A DNA stretch of 64,000 nt, taken from assembly GCF_000613805.1 (NCBI RefSeq), contig NZ_BAJR01000019.1, positions 1 to 64,000 of the forward strand, given 5' to 3'. The DNA is from Phocaeicola paurosaccharolyticus JCM 15092. GTDB lineage: Bacteria; Bacteroidota; Bacteroidia; Bacteroidales; Bacteroidaceae. Of this stretch, positions 1 through 9,914 are shown piece by piece (the first letter of the stretch is position 1; every line of letters starts with the position of its first letter). A program made the position numbers and the translations under genes. The notes under the pieces were generated by a model. It was not told the origin of the DNA. It saw nothing but the letters and a program-made list of their open reading frames with translations, and did not search any database.

Positions 1-72
1 TTGAGAAACAGAATGGATTTAGGCTATAGTGGGGAAGATTATTATAATGGTGTTATTGATATTGTTGCTTAA
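1..72 (+). CDS. C-terminal tail of an unknown protein (partial)
   Basis: An open frame runs from the first base to a TAA at 70-72 and encodes 23 residues ending DYYNGVIDIVA. No start lies inside the window, so this is at most the end of a gene that begins upstream. It converges on the AraC gene, with 29 bases between the two stops. The fragment is too short to assign a family, and a chance open frame cannot be excluded. Confidence 0.35.
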   Translation: MRNRMDLGYSGEDYYNGVIDIVA

Positions 73-101
73 ATGACAATGAAACTTCATAGCTTTATGA
101 G

Positions 102-971
102 TTATTGCTCACGATATTGCTGTGGAGATAACCCTGTATGCCTGCGGAAAAATGTTCCAAAGTGACTTTGATTAACAAAGCCCAGTCTGGAAGAAATCTG
201 TTTTATTGATAGCTGATTGTTTCGAAGAAGGAAAGAGGATTGTTTTATTATCTCATCATTAATAATTTCACTGGCGGTTTTACCGGTTAGTTTCTTGCAT
301 ACACTACTAAAATACTTTGGAGATATATGTAATAAATTAGCATATTCTGTCACATTAAGATAGGCTATAGACTCATTCTGAATTAGTGAAAGGAACTTCT
401 GCATTATATTTTCAGCCGATATATATTCTCTTTTCATTAAAAATTCTTTTTCACTATCTTCCATAAGTCCTATTATTTCGTAAACCATTATTTGCATCAA
501 CCTATCTATTACTTGTTCCTTATAAGACCCTGTAGATGATAATTTACTGCGTAACAGCTTCATATATTCCACGATACGTTGCATCTCTTCTTCAGTGGTA
601 TGTAGAATCTCATGTTTCATGGTAATCATGCGTAGACTGACAGTCAGATTTGTTTGTTCTATCAAATGGTCTACATAATTGGGTGATAGAAATAAACCTA
701 CAAACTCAAAGTCAAGGCTAAACATAGCTCCTTCTAATATATTACGAGGATTACAGATAAAAATATCTCTGGCACTTAGTTCAAATAGTTGCTCTTTAAT
801 TTTAATATTACATGTCCCTTTATGCACAATCACTGCTATATATCCTTCTATGGCAAATACATCATCGAATTGTTTTGCTATCTCAGTAATATTATCAATT
901 ATAGCAAAATCTTTATTATAGGATAATGCTACAATATTCTGTTCTATTTCTTGGATATTTACTGTTTTCAT
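102..971 (-). CDS. AraC/XylS-family transcriptional regulator
   Basis: The 289-residue protein has the AraC layout: an N-terminal ligand or arm domain of about 180 residues, then a C-terminal double helix-turn-helix. The second helix pair carries the family signature around IKQISSRLGFVNQSHFGTFF followed by GLSPQQYRE. It is divergent from the RND efflux operon that starts 180 bp away. The spacer holds repeated TTGTTCTA half-sites that could be its operator. By this arrangement it probably controls the efflux operon in response to an unknown ligand. The length and both HTH motifs are normal for the family. The function is inferred from family and position only. Confidence 0.88.
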   Translation of the reverse strand: MKTVNIQEIEQNIVALSYNKDFAIIDNITEIAKQFDDVFAIEGYIAVIVHKGTCNIKIKEQLFELSARDIFICNPRNILEGAMFSLDFEFVGLFLSPNYVDHLIEQTNLTVSLRMITMKHEILHTTEEEMQRIVEYMKLLRSKLSSTGSYKEQVIDRLMQIMVYEIIGLMEDSEKEFLMKREYISAENIMQKFLSLIQNESIAYLNVTEYANLLHISPKYFSSVCKKLTGKTASEIINDEIIKQSSFLLRNNQLSIKQISSRLGFVNQSHFGTFFRRHTGLSPQQYREQ

Positions 972-1024
972 ATTGCAAATCTAATAAACATAAATAGAAA
1001 GTGTGTGTTCTTGATCGCATAAAT

Positions 1025-1097
1025 ATTGTTCTATCTGTAATATGGCTTTTCAAGGTAGGAGTTTTAGAACAAATAATAGGAGATAATATTGTTCTAA
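1025..1097. promoter_or_regulatory. Candidate AraC operator between regulator and RND operon
   Basis: The divergent spacer holds an inverted repeat with perfect 9-base arms, TTAGAACAA (1064-1072) and TTGTTCTAA (1089-1097). A third copy of the half-site, ATTGTTCTA, lies at 1025-1033. The two direct copies are about 62 bases apart, close to six helical turns, which suits looping or paired dimer binding. Direct observation gives only the repeats; binding by the adjacent AraC protein is inference. Confidence 0.45.
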
Positions 1098-1151
1098 AGC
1101 TCGCATAAACCTACTTATTTTGCTCCCATAATTTTAAGGAAAGAGAAATAT

Positions 1152-2186
1152 ATGAAATCAAAGAGTCTATTTTTATTTATAACATTAAGTGTTATTGCAT
1201 TTACCGGTTGTAAGCAATCTAATGATGATAGAGACCAATCTTCGGTTGAAGTCAAGGTTATTAACCCAATTATCAACACTCAGGCGACTATTTTACAGAA
1301 CTATTCGGGTACAATAGAGGAAGACAATTCTACAGCACTAAGTTTTTCAACAATGGGTACGATAAAGTCGCTATATATTCATGATGGTCAACATATAAGT
1401 AAAGGTCAGTTAATTGGAGTTATTGACGATACATCATTTAAAAGTGCTTATTCAAGTGCAAAGGCAATGCTTGTTCAGATGAATGATGCACATGCGCGTA
1501 TGAAGCAGTTGCACGACAAGGGCTCATTACCTGAAATACAGTGGATAGATTCGGAGTCAAAACTAAAGCAGGCGGAGTCGGCAGAGCAGATAGCAAGGAA
1601 GGCGCTTGATGATACTAAACTATTTGCTCCATGTTCGGGAGTTATTAGTGGGAAATCTGTTGAGGTTGGTCAGAATGTAGCTCCAGGTATTCCTATAGCG
1701 AAAATTGTTGGTATAAATAAACTGAATGTTAAGATAAGTGTTCCAGAACAGGAGATAGCGAAGATTAATCTAGGGCAAAAAGCTAATATATCTGTTGACG
1801 CATTACAGGGGAAAACATTTACAGCTATTGTGAGTGAGAAAAATGTAGTTGCCAACAAGTTCACTCGTTCTTACGATGTAAAAATGAGAATAGAATCTTC
1901 GGATGCTAAGCTAATGCCAGGCATGATTTGCAGGGTGGTATTAAGTACAGCAGCAAACGAACAAGATAAACTGATTCTTCCGGTAAAGATTGTACAAATT
2001 GATGAAGAGAACAACTCTTTTGTATGGCTTGATGTAAATGGCAAGGCTGAGAAGAGGATTGTCAAAGTAGGAGGTTTTCTAGGTGATGATATAGAGATTG
2101 TCAGTGGCATATCATCAGATGATAGAATAATTTGTGAGGGACAGCAAAAAGTGTGCAATGGGACAAAGTTGACTGTAAAGAAATAA
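1152..2186 (+). CDS. RND efflux periplasmic adaptor (membrane fusion protein)
   Basis: The 344-residue lipoprotein has the lipobox FTGC after a hydrophobic signal, so it should be anchored in the inner membrane. The order is typical of HlyD/AcrA-type adaptors. A lipoyl half comes first (FSTMGTIKSLYIHDGQHISK), then a short coiled-coil hairpin, the second lipoyl half (LFAPCSGVISGKSVEVGQ), a beta-barrel with IAKIVGINKLNVKISVPE, and a membrane-proximal domain. It bridges the RND pump and the outer-membrane channel encoded immediately downstream. The gap to the pump gene is 10 bases, so the three genes form one operon. The substrate is unknown. Family assignment is secure. Confidence 0.92.
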   Translation: MKSKSLFLFITLSVIAFTGCKQSNDDRDQSSVEVKVINPIINTQATILQNYSGTIEEDNSTALSFSTMGTIKSLYIHDGQHISKGQLIGVIDDTSFKSAYSSAKAMLVQMNDAHARMKQLHDKGSLPEIQWIDSESKLKQAESAEQIARKALDDTKLFAPCSGVISGKSVEVGQNVAPGIPIAKIVGINKLNVKISVPEQEIAKINLGQKANISVDALQGKTFTAIVSEKNVVANKFTRSYDVKMRIESSDAKLMPGMICRVVLSTAANEQDKLILPVKIVQIDEENNSFVWLDVNGKAEKRIVKVGGFLGDDIEIVSGISSDDRIICEGQQKVCNGTKLTVKK

Positions 2187-2196
2187 ATAGGTAACA

Positions 2197-5100
2197 ATGA
2201 AGAAGAAACGTAACATAGTAGAGAGCTGCATGCATTATCGCAAAATCGTTATTTTGCTGGTATCATGTTTTGTAGCTTTTGGAATATATAGCATTGACAA
2301 GCTCAATAAAAATGAGTTCCCCGATTTTACTATCCGACAGGGAATGGTTGTCGCTGCAGCTCCTGGATTGAACTCTCAAGAGGTTCTTGATCAGGTAGCT
2401 AAACCTTTGGAGGATTATATCTATACATATAAGGAAGTAAATAAGAATAAGACTACTACAAAGTGTCGCGATGGTATTGTATACATTCAAGTAGAGCTAA
2501 ATGATGATGTCAAAGATAAAGATGAATTCTGGTCTAAATTCAAACATGGAGTAGATTCGTTCAAATCATCATTACCCAGAAATGTGTTGGCTATAGTGAC
2601 AATGGATGATTTTGGTGATTCATCTGCACTGCTTATAACAATGGAGAGTGAAGATAAGACATATCGTGAACTCAATGATTATATGGATGAACTTACTTCA
2701 CGTCTACGGAAAATAGAGAGTGTTGGCCGACTTGTAGTAAACGGAGAAAAGAGAGAACAGATAAGTGTTGTACTAGATAATAATCGTCTTGCTCATTATG
2801 GACTTAATGACAAACTTATTGCAATGAACTTATTGCAAAAAGGATTCCAGACAACAGGAGGTACATTGAAACTTAATGGAGTGAATATGCCTATTTATGT
2901 TTCTCACTCCATAAATTCATTGAAAGATGTGCAGGAGCAGATTGTGTGGAGTGATACTAATGGAAATGTGCTACGTCTAAAGGATATAGCTGAAGTAAAA
3001 AAGGAGTATCCTATTTCCGATAGCAGTATAAGCAATACAATAACAAAAGCTAATGGAGGTACCGGTAAGTCTAAGAAATGTATACTGCTTTCATTGGAGA
3101 TGAAGCCGGGCAACAATATAGTAGCAATGGGGCGTGAAGTTGATAAAGTGTTAGAGGAATATCAACAAACGGTTCCGTCGGATGTGAATTTTTATCGCAT
3201 AACCGATCAGAGTGAATTGGTGAAAGAATCTGTTACAAGTTTCTTGGGAGAACTTTTAATTGCTATCGTTGCTGTTGTAATAGTTGTTATGCTTTTACTG
3301 CCTATTAAAGTAGCACTTGTGGCAGCATCTACTATACCTATTACTGTATTCATATCAATGGGTATATTTAGATTGATAGGGATTGAACTGAATACTGTGA
3401 CCTTGGCAGCTTTGATTGTCGTCTTGGGTATGATTGTTGACAATTCAATTGTAATCATTGATAATTATCTGGAACAAATAAGTGAAGGGAAACCACGCTG
3501 GCAGGCGAGTATTGATTCGGCTACACATTTTTTCAAATCAATATTCTCGGCTACGCTTGCTATTTCAGTAACATTCTTCCCATTCTTATTCGTTACTACC
3601 GGCATGCTTCATGATTTTCTGATGATGTTCCCATGGGGAGTTACCATAGTATTAATGGTATCGTTAGCTGTGGCTGCTACATTGGTTCCTATAATGCAAT
3701 ATTACTTTATTAAGGAGCCTTTGAAGAGTAATGAAAAGAAAGGTTTTAACTTTATGAATCTTGTTCAAGGACTATACAACAAATTACTTGATCTAGTTTT
3801 TGCTTGGCCAAAGACAACTCTTTTCATAGGTTTTGCATCTGTAGTCATAGGAGTGGTGTTGTTTAAATTCATTCCACAATCAATGATGCCTACCGCCGAT
3901 CGTAACCAATTTGCCGTAGAGATAACTCTTCCTTTAGGTTCTACTATAGAAGAGACGTCAGCCATCTCTGATTCATTGGAGAATATATTAAAGCAAGATG
4001 AAAGGATATTGAGTATTACTGCATTTAAAGGATGTTCATCACCAAGATTTATGAATGCATATGCTCCACAGATAGCAGGAAGTAATTTTGCTCAATTTAT
4101 AGTAAATACTATCAGTCCAAAGGCTACAATAGAGGTTCTGGACGAGTATGCGCCTAAGTACAGTGACCATTATTCGAAAGCACGTGTACGTTTTAAGCAG
4201 TTATCTTATAGTGAAGCAGTTTATCCTATTGAGGTACGTCTATCAAACTCAAATATGGACTCACTAAGAAGTGATGTTGCCAAAGTTAAGGATTTGTTGA
4301 TGACTCTGCCTGAGTTGAAACAGGTGAGGACCGACTTCTTAGAGGCACAACCTACTGTTAAAGTTAAGATAAAGGAGGAAGAGGCACAACGCCTTCAGGT
4401 TGATAACATGGCAATAGAGATGGCACTGGCAATGAGATACTCTTCAGGATTACCATTAAGTAATGTTTGGGAAGGCAACTATAATATACCTGTGGTGATT
4501 AAGTCAAATAGAGCAGACTCTTCATCAATAGAGACTGTTAAGGATGAGAAAATTCCTCTATTAGGTGGGGTAGGATATGTTCCATTACGTCAGGTAGCTT
4601 CTGTTGAACCAACTTGGACTGACGGACAGATATGTACCCGCAACGGTGTTCCGACAATGAGTGTTGTAGCTGATATTCAAAGAGGATTGAATTCTATTGC
4701 AGTTACAGAGACAGTACATAAAGCGTTGGAAAAGAATATATCTAATTTATCATCGAATATTGTTTTTGGAGGAGATAAGGAGAAAGGTGATGAGATGTCA
4801 GGTATGTTGGTCAGTGGATTGTGTATTGCCATAGCAATAATAATTATAATACTTATTTGGCATTTCCGTAGACTGAGTGAAACCCTACTTATTTTTGCCA
4901 GTATGTCGTTATGTATTTTCGGTGCAGTATTGGGAGGATTGATACAGGGTCTTGATTTTGGAGCTACATGCTTCCTGGGCATTATATCGCTTATAGGTAT
5001 CCTTGTAAGAAATGCCATAATCATGTTTGACTATGCTGAAGAGCTAAGGAGTGAATATGAAACCATGCCGTTATATAATGATAGAAAAAGATCAATCGTT

Positions 5101-5352
5101 CGTGATGCTATATATACATCAGCCAAACGCCGTATGCGACCAATATTCCTAACCTCAGCAGCAGCATCAATGGGTGTTATCCCTATGATTATAGGAGGAA
5201 GTGGATTGTGGAAGCCTATGGGTGCTGTAATATTCTGGGGAACGCTCATTACAATGTTATTTATTCTTACTGTGTTACCGGTAATGTATTGGTATGTACA
5301 AAGGGGTAGCAGTAAGAAACGTATTATGCAACAGAAATTTGAAAATGAATAG
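2197..5352 (+). CDS. RND-family efflux transporter permease
   Basis: The 1051-residue protein has the length and layout of AcrB/HAE-type pumps: a first membrane helix near residues 15-30, two large periplasmic loops and two groups of membrane helices. The TM4 proton-relay region reads GMIVDNSIVIIDN, so the second Asp of the classical DD pair is Asn, a variant also present in other RND subfamilies. The C-terminal half has the equivalent FLGIISLIGILVRNAIIMFD. It exports small molecules by proton antiport together with the adaptor and the TolC-like channel on either side. The stop overlaps the start of the channel gene, supporting translational coupling. The substrate cannot be read from the sequence. 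Confidence 0.94.
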   Translation: MKKKRNIVESCMHYRKIVILLVSCFVAFGIYSIDKLNKNEFPDFTIRQGMVVAAAPGLNSQEVLDQVAKPLEDYIYTYKEVNKNKTTTKCRDGIVYIQVELNDDVKDKDEFWSKFKHGVDSFKSSLPRNVLAIVTMDDFGDSSALLITMESEDKTYRELNDYMDELTSRLRKIESVGRLVVNGEKREQISVVLDNNRLAHYGLNDKLIAMNLLQKGFQTTGGTLKLNGVNMPIYVSHSINSLKDVQEQIVWSDTNGNVLRLKDIAEVKKEYPISDSSISNTITKANGGTGKSKKCILLSLEMKPGNNIVAMGREVDKVLEEYQQTVPSDVNFYRITDQSELVKESVTSFLGELLIAIVAVVIVVMLLLPIKVALVAASTIPITVFISMGIFRLIGIELNTVTLAALIVVLGMIVDNSIVIIDNYLEQISEGKPRWQASIDSATHFFKSIFSATLAISVTFFPFLFVTTGMLHDFLMMFPWGVTIVLMVSLAVAATLVPIMQYYFIKEPLKSNEKKGFNFMNLVQGLYNKLLDLVFAWPKTTLFIGFASVVIGVVLFKFIPQSMMPTADRNQFAVEITLPLGSTIEETSAISDSLENILKQDERILSITAFKGCSSPRFMNAYAPQIAGSNFAQFIVNTISPKATIEVLDEYAPKYSDHYSKARVRFKQLSYSEAVYPIEVRLSNSNMDSLRSDVAKVKDLLMTLPELKQVRTDFLEAQPTVKVKIKEEEAQRLQVDNMAIEMALAMRYSSGLPLSNVWEGNYNIPVVIKSNRADSSSIETVKDEKIPLLGGVGYVPLRQVASVEPTWTDGQICTRNGVPTMSVVADIQRGLNSIAVTETVHKALEKNISNLSSNIVFGGDKEKGDEMSGMLVSGLCIAIAIIIIILIWHFRRLSETLLIFASMSLCIFGAVLGGLIQGLDFGATCFLGIISLIGILVRNAIIMFDYAEELRSEYETMPLYNDRKRSIVRDAIYTSAKRRMRPIFLTSAAASMGVIPMIIGGSGLWKPMGAVIFWGTLITMLFILTVLPVMYWYVQRGSSKKRIMQQKFENE

Positions 5353-6694
5353 AATTATGAAAAAATATATACCATTATCTTTATTGTTTTGCCTTTTTAC
5401 ATTTAATGCACATTCGCAGAGCAAACTAACACTTCAGGAGTGTACATCATTAGCCATTGAGAACAATGCAAAATTGCGTACATCACGTAATAATGTTCTT
5501 ATGAGTAATGAGACACGTAAAGAGGCATTTACCAAATATTTCCCTCAACTCTCGGCTATGGGCTTTGGGTTTATAGCAGATAAGAGTCTTTTGAATATTG
5601 AACTTGATCAGCAGTTCCTGGGTAGTATTATCGGCGAAGCAGCTGCAGGTTTGCCATCATCAGTTGGTGCCTTGAAGAATGGAATGACTGCATCTGTAAG
5701 TGCTGTTCAGCCTGTTTTTGTTGGAGGACAGATTGTCAATGGCAATAAACTAGCCAAGTTAGGAGAGGAGGTTTCACAGATTCAATTACAACAATCAGAG
5801 AATGAAGTAAGATTGCAGACGAGCAAGTTTTACTGGAATATAGTTCAGTTAAAAGAAAATTTACGTACTATAGATGCGGTTGATGCGCAATTAGCTTCGA
5901 TAATGAAAGATGTCAAGGCGGCAGTTGATGCTGGGATATCTACTCGAAATGATATGCTAAAAGTGCAGCTGAAGCAGAATGAGATGACCTCTTCACGTTT
6001 GCAGATAAATAATGGTATTGGCATTCTTAAGTTGCTTTTGGCACAATATATAGGAATGGGAAGTGAGCCTGTTGATGTAAATTTAACCTCATTACAAGTT
6101 CCGGAAAATATGTATACTGATTTGGTTACGCAAGAGGGAATAGAACGAAACACCAACGAATATATGTTGTTGCAAAAGAATGTTGAAGCACAGAAATTGC
6201 AGAAAAAGATAGCTTTAGGAAAAATGTTACCTACTGTATCTATTGGAGGTGCTTTTGCTTCCGAGAATCTCTCCTCTATGCCTTTAGGAAATAATGGACG
6301 AGATATGAAGAATCATATGATAGGTATGGCAACAGTCTCTATCCCAATTTCTGATTGGTGGGGAGGTTCACATTCGGTTAAGAAACAGAAGATCGCTGTA
6401 GAGAATGCGCGTATACAACTTGAAGATAATGCTGTGCTGCTCAAAGTAAATATTATAAATAAGAGAAATAGTGTTGAGGAGATTATTAATCAGATTAATG
6501 TCTCTCAGAGCTCAATAGCACAGGCTCAGGAGAATCTTCGTCTGCAGCGTGATTATTATAATGCCGGAACATGTACAATGAGTGATCTGCTTGAAGCTCA
6601 GACACTTCTTCAGAAATCTAATGATAAGCTGACTGATAACATTACACAATATCATATTCGTCTGTTGGAGTATAATCAAGCATGTGGACGCTAA
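5345..6694 (+). CDS. TolC-like outer-membrane efflux channel
   Basis: The product of about 449 residues starts with a signal peptide (KKYIPLSLLFCLFTFNAHS) and has two halves rich in long alpha-helical heptads, as in outer-membrane efflux proteins. The N-terminal repeat begins LTLQECTSLAIENNAKL and the C-terminal part holds LRLQRDYYNAGTCTMSDLLEAQ, the usual OEP repeat ending. I chose the ATG at 5345 because it overlaps the pump stop by 8 bases and puts the signal peptide at the N-terminus; the ATG at 5357 is an equal alternative. The frame is open further upstream but that would put charged residues ahead of the signal. It completes the tripartite pump. Confidence 0.9.
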   Translation: MNRIMKKYIPLSLLFCLFTFNAHSQSKLTLQECTSLAIENNAKLRTSRNNVLMSNETRKEAFTKYFPQLSAMGFGFIADKSLLNIELDQQFLGSIIGEAAAGLPSSVGALKNGMTASVSAVQPVFVGGQIVNGNKLAKLGEEVSQIQLQQSENEVRLQTSKFYWNIVQLKENLRTIDAVDAQLASIMKDVKAAVDAGISTRNDMLKVQLKQNEMTSSRLQINNGIGILKLLLAQYIGMGSEPVDVNLTSLQVPENMYTDLVTQEGIERNTNEYMLLQKNVEAQKLQKKIALGKMLPTVSIGGAFASENLSSMPLGNNGRDMKNHMIGMATVSIPISDWWGGSHSVKKQKIAVENARIQLEDNAVLLKVNIINKRNSVEEIINQINVSQSSIAQAQENLRLQRDYYNAGTCTMSDLLEAQTLLQKSNDKLTDNITQYHIRLLEYNQACGR

Positions 6695-6815
6695 TTTTTT
6701 ACTTAATCTATTGCTCATATTATATAAAAACTGTACTTTAACTTGATTTTTCATTAATTACAGTAGAACAATAAAGAATAGGATATTCTTGACCTAATGT
6801 GTTCTGATATTATTT

Positions 6816-7627
6816 ATGCTAAGAGTAAAGATTACTATATTAATGTTATTTGTTTTATCGTTGGTAACAGCCAGCGGTAGTTCGAATGGTAATTTCGAGG
6901 CAAAGAAGAATGTTGTAGCCGGTAGCTATAACTTCTGGATTTACACCCCTTCGGATTATGAGCCAGGTGGACATCCTATGCCTCTTGTTATATTCCTTCA
7001 TGCGCAAGCCTTTGTGGAAACAACCTGAACAGAGTTCGTACATATGGGGTACTTGATGCCATTGAGAAGGGTAAGGTGATACCTGCTGTTGTATTGGCTC
7101 CTCAGAATGGTGGAGGGGCATGGAGTCCAAAAAAGATTGACGAACTGCTAGAGTGGACAGAAGAACATTATTCTATTGACAAGAGTAGGGTATATGTATT
7201 GGGTATGAGTCTTGGGGGATATGGTACCATGGATTATGTAGGGACTTATCCTCATAAGATAGCAGCTGCCATGGCTTTTTGTGGTGGTTGCTCACTCAAG
7301 AAAATGGATGGACTTGGACAACTGCCTCTTTGGATAATGCATGGTACTGCAGATAGAGCTGTATCGATAAAGCAGTCAAAGAGTGTGGTAGACTATCTGC
7401 AGAAATCCGGCAATGATAAGCTGTTGCGTTATGACTGGATGCAAGGTGGTGATCATGGTGTCTATGCACGGCTTTTCTATTTGCAGAAGACATACGACTG
7501 GCTCTTCTCTCACTCTTTAGGTGATAACCCTAAGATAGTGGATAAAGCTTTTGAAATTGACCGCACAGATATAAAAGATACTTATCAGGAACTAAAGTGG
7601 AGTTCAGAGATGTTTGATAATGACTGA
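6816..7627 (+). pseudogene. Secreted alpha/beta-hydrolase esterase, one-base frameshift
   Basis: Two frames together encode one PHB-depolymerase/feruloyl-esterase-like protein. The first (6816-7028) has a signal peptide and runs to MPLVIFLHA, where the oxyanion-loop HG motif is expected. The second continues with VLDAIEKGKVIPAVVLAPQN and the nucleophile elbow GMSLGGYG, then LPLWIMHGTADRAV (Asp) and GGDHGVY (His). Inserting one G near 7002 restores HGASLCGNNLNRV and a continuous protein of about 270 residues. A one-base loss is therefore visible directly. Whether it is a real mutation or a consensus error cannot be decided here. The protein would act outside the cytoplasm on an ester or carbohydrate-linked substrate. 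Confidence 0.8.
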
Positions 7628-7660
7628 TATCATGGAATTAAATCCATGATATCTCTTTTT
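7626..7660. terminator. Bidirectional intrinsic terminator
   Basis: Perfect 11-bp stem GATATCATGGA / TCCATGATATC with a 6-nt loop, followed by a T run at 7656-7660. It overlaps the stop of the esterase and the last codons of the convergent nitroreductase, so it can end both transcripts. Confidence 0.75.
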
Positions 7661-8324
7661 GTGACCCAATCTCAAAATGAAGTTTGGCTATCCCTATATC
7701 TGTTTTGTTATAGAATCCCCAATCTGTTGAAACAGCAACACGATTATCATTGATATATCTGAAATGGAACTTCTGCTGATTAACAGCACTTGGTCCTAGT
7801 AGGGCTGCCTCTATTCCTTCCAGGTACCATTCAGGAGATGATGCGATGTCGCTACTTATTTTGTCAGGTGATTTGCTTTTATGTTGTACTCCTTGATTCT
7901 CTCCATAACCTAGTGCTATAAGTGCATAGAGCTTCTCACCATCATTAATTTTGAAGATAGCATTGCTCTTACTATATGATAGGCCACACCAACAACTATT
8001 AATACCCAACTGTTGAGCCTTTAGTACAACTATTTCACCATAATATCCGAGTCTCTCCTCAGTCTCTTTTGCTTTAGGACCAATGAGGCAGATATAATTG
8101 CGCACATTATAGAACTTACCGTAACGAGCGAAGAACGATTTACCGAAAGCATTTGGCTCATCTGTAATAAGTTGCATGTTAAAATTTCCACTTGCATTAC
8201 ACTTATCGACTATCTCTTTTAAGATATTATTATGTTCCTCAGAAAGAGGTTCTTCCGTATAACGTCTCACGGAATGACGACTCTTTATAGTGTCTAGAGT
8301 AATCTCTTTTATTAATTCTTGCAT
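7638..8324 (-). CDS. Nitroreductase-family flavoprotein
   Basis: The 228-residue protein has the FMN-binding start of the nitroreductase fold, IKSRHSVRRYTEEPLSEE, and the later region LGINSCWCGLSYSK typical of the TM1586-like nitroreductase subgroup. Members are FMN-dependent oxidoreductases using NAD(P)H; the physiological substrate is unknown. I took the ATG at 8324 because the longer frame to 8525 adds about 67 residues of unlikely, AT-rich N-terminal extension with no match to the fold. It converges with the esterase over a shared terminator. Confidence 0.82.
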   Translation of the reverse strand: MQELIKEITLDTIKSRHSVRRYTEEPLSEEHNNILKEIVDKCNASGNFNMQLITDEPNAFGKSFFARYGKFYNVRNYICLIGPKAKETEERLGYYGEIVVLKAQQLGINSCWCGLSYSKSNAIFKINDGEKLYALIALGYGENQGVQHKSKSPDKISSDIASSPEWYLEGIEAALLGPSAVNQQKFHFRYINDNRVAVSTDWGFYNKTDIGIAKLHFEIGSQKEISWI

Positions 8325-8649
8325 GATAGTATTGAATTTGTATTGGCAAATGTATAAAATGTTTTTTATTATTACTCTGCTTTTATTGAAGCTTGCATAC
8401 TCACTCAAATAGATATATTTCATAACAATTACAATGTCATCTACAAAAAATAGAAATATTTGAACAGTGAGAAATGAATTAATAATTAACTTTAAACTTG
8501 GTACTAAATGGGAACAGATTTGCATATATTAGCGGGATTGATGTTAGACTAATAGTATAAATAAGTTATTCTAATGGTTTTCTTTTAACAATTAAATGAT
8601 AAGTCTGTTTATTTAATTTATTGATGAAATCTAATGTAATTTTAATTAT
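8325..8649. other. Divergent intergenic region, no gene seen
   Basis: AT-rich spacer between the divergent nitroreductase and alcohol dehydrogenase genes. It should hold both promoters, but no clear TAnnTTTG box, repeat or RNA structure was found. An open frame continuing the nitroreductase upstream to 8525 is judged non-coding. Confidence 0.5.
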
Positions 8650-9813
8650 ATGGTAAACTTTGATTATTATTCTCCTACACGCCTTATCTTCGGCAAAGGA
8701 GTTGTTGAACAGTTAGCCGAGGTTATGAAACCTATTGGCAAGAGAGTCCTTCTTACTTATGGTGGAGGAAGTATTAAAAGAAGCGGACTTTATGACAAGG
8801 TAAAGAGTCTGTTGAAGGATTTTGAAATTACTGAACTTAGCGGTATTGAACCTAACCCAAAGTATGATCCAAGTGTATTGGATGGTGTTCGTCTATGCAA
8901 GGAGAACGATATTGAAGTGATACTTTCAGTCGGTGGTGGAAGTGTGCTTGACTGTTCCAAGGCAATCGCTGCAGGTGCAAAATATGATGGAGACCCATGG
9001 GACCTTATTTCGTATAAGGTTAAGGCGCAGTCAGCTCTGCCTATTGTTGACATTATGACTATGGCCGCTACAGGAAGTGAGTATGATGCAGGCGGAGTGA
9101 TTTCACGTACTGATACAAATGATAAGATTGGATATATGGATGAACTTTTATGGCCGGTTTGCTCATTTGTAGATCCAACATATACTTTCACTGTTCCTCC
9201 TATTCAAACTGTAGCTGGTGTTGCTGATGCTATAGATCACATCATGGAGCAGTATTTTGCATCTCCAGCTAATGAATTGTCAGATGGGTTCTGTGAGGCA
9301 GGTTTCAAAACTCTAATGAAGAATGTACATATCGTACTGGAAAATCCAGAAGATTATGAGGCACGTGCTAATATATCTCTTGCTTGTGCTTATGGTTGTA
9401 ATGGTATTTATTCTCTAGGAATAGCATCATCTGGATGGCCTATGCATGCTATCGAACATGCTCTTTCTGCTTACTATGATATCACTCATGGTATAGGACT
9501 TGCGATAATAACTCCGCGTTGGATGAAACATGTACTTAGCGAAAAAACTGTTCCTAGGTTTGCAAAATTTGGAGTTAATGTTCTTGGTATTGATCCATCG
9601 CTAAAGCCTTTTGAAATAGCTAAGAAGAGTATTGATATGATGTTTGACTTCTACAAAAGTATAGGAATTCCAATGCATCTGCGTGAGGTTGGCATAGATG
9701 AAACACGCATAAAGGAGATGGCACATCATGTTGCAACAACTCAACCGCTTGATGGCTGTTGGGCTCCTCTATCGGAAGATGATATTGCTGCTATAATGCT
9801 AGATTCACTATAA
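8650..9813 (+). CDS. Iron-containing alcohol dehydrogenase (YqhD/butanol dehydrogenase type)
   Basis: The 387-residue protein matches group III alcohol dehydrogenases. The start NFDYYSPTRLIFGKG is typical of the YqhD/BDH subgroup. The nucleotide-binding loop is SVGGGSVLDCSKAIA. The metal ligands lie in DAIDHIMEQY and in the signature GWPMHAIEHALSAYYDITHG. Family members reduce aldehydes to alcohols with NAD(P)H in the cytoplasm, and YqhD-like enzymes are often NADPH-dependent scavengers of reactive aldehydes. It appears monocistronic: a strong terminator follows 38 bases downstream. Family is secure; the substrate is not. Confidence 0.93.
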   Translation: MVNFDYYSPTRLIFGKGVVEQLAEVMKPIGKRVLLTYGGGSIKRSGLYDKVKSLLKDFEITELSGIEPNPKYDPSVLDGVRLCKENDIEVILSVGGGSVLDCSKAIAAGAKYDGDPWDLISYKVKAQSALPIVDIMTMAATGSEYDAGGVISRTDTNDKIGYMDELLWPVCSFVDPTYTFTVPPIQTVAGVADAIDHIMEQYFASPANELSDGFCEAGFKTLMKNVHIVLENPEDYEARANISLACAYGCNGIYSLGIASSGWPMHAIEHALSAYYDITHGIGLAIITPRWMKHVLSEKTVPRFAKFGVNVLGIDPSLKPFEIAKKSIDMMFDFYKSIGIPMHLREVGIDETRIKEMAHHVATTQPLDGCWAPLSEDDIAAIMLDSL

Positions 9814-9851
9814 TAAATGAATATGAGATAGTTAGTTTATACTAAATATTA

Positions 9852-9890
9852 AAAGGTTGGATAGATTGCGAAAGCACATATCCAACCTTT
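9852..9890. terminator. Intrinsic terminator (bidirectional)
   Basis: Twelve-bp perfect stem AAAGGTTGGATA / TATCCAACCTTT with a 15-nt loop, between the convergent alcohol dehydrogenase and GH15 genes. The A and T ends let it work in either direction. Confidence 0.8.
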
Positions 9891-9914
9891 ATGTTTTAGC
9901 TTATATAAATATAT

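Noticed and set aside
6816-7627. Two separate genes for the esterase parts
   Set aside because: The two frames together give one continuous hydrolase when one base is added; neither part alone has a full catalytic set.
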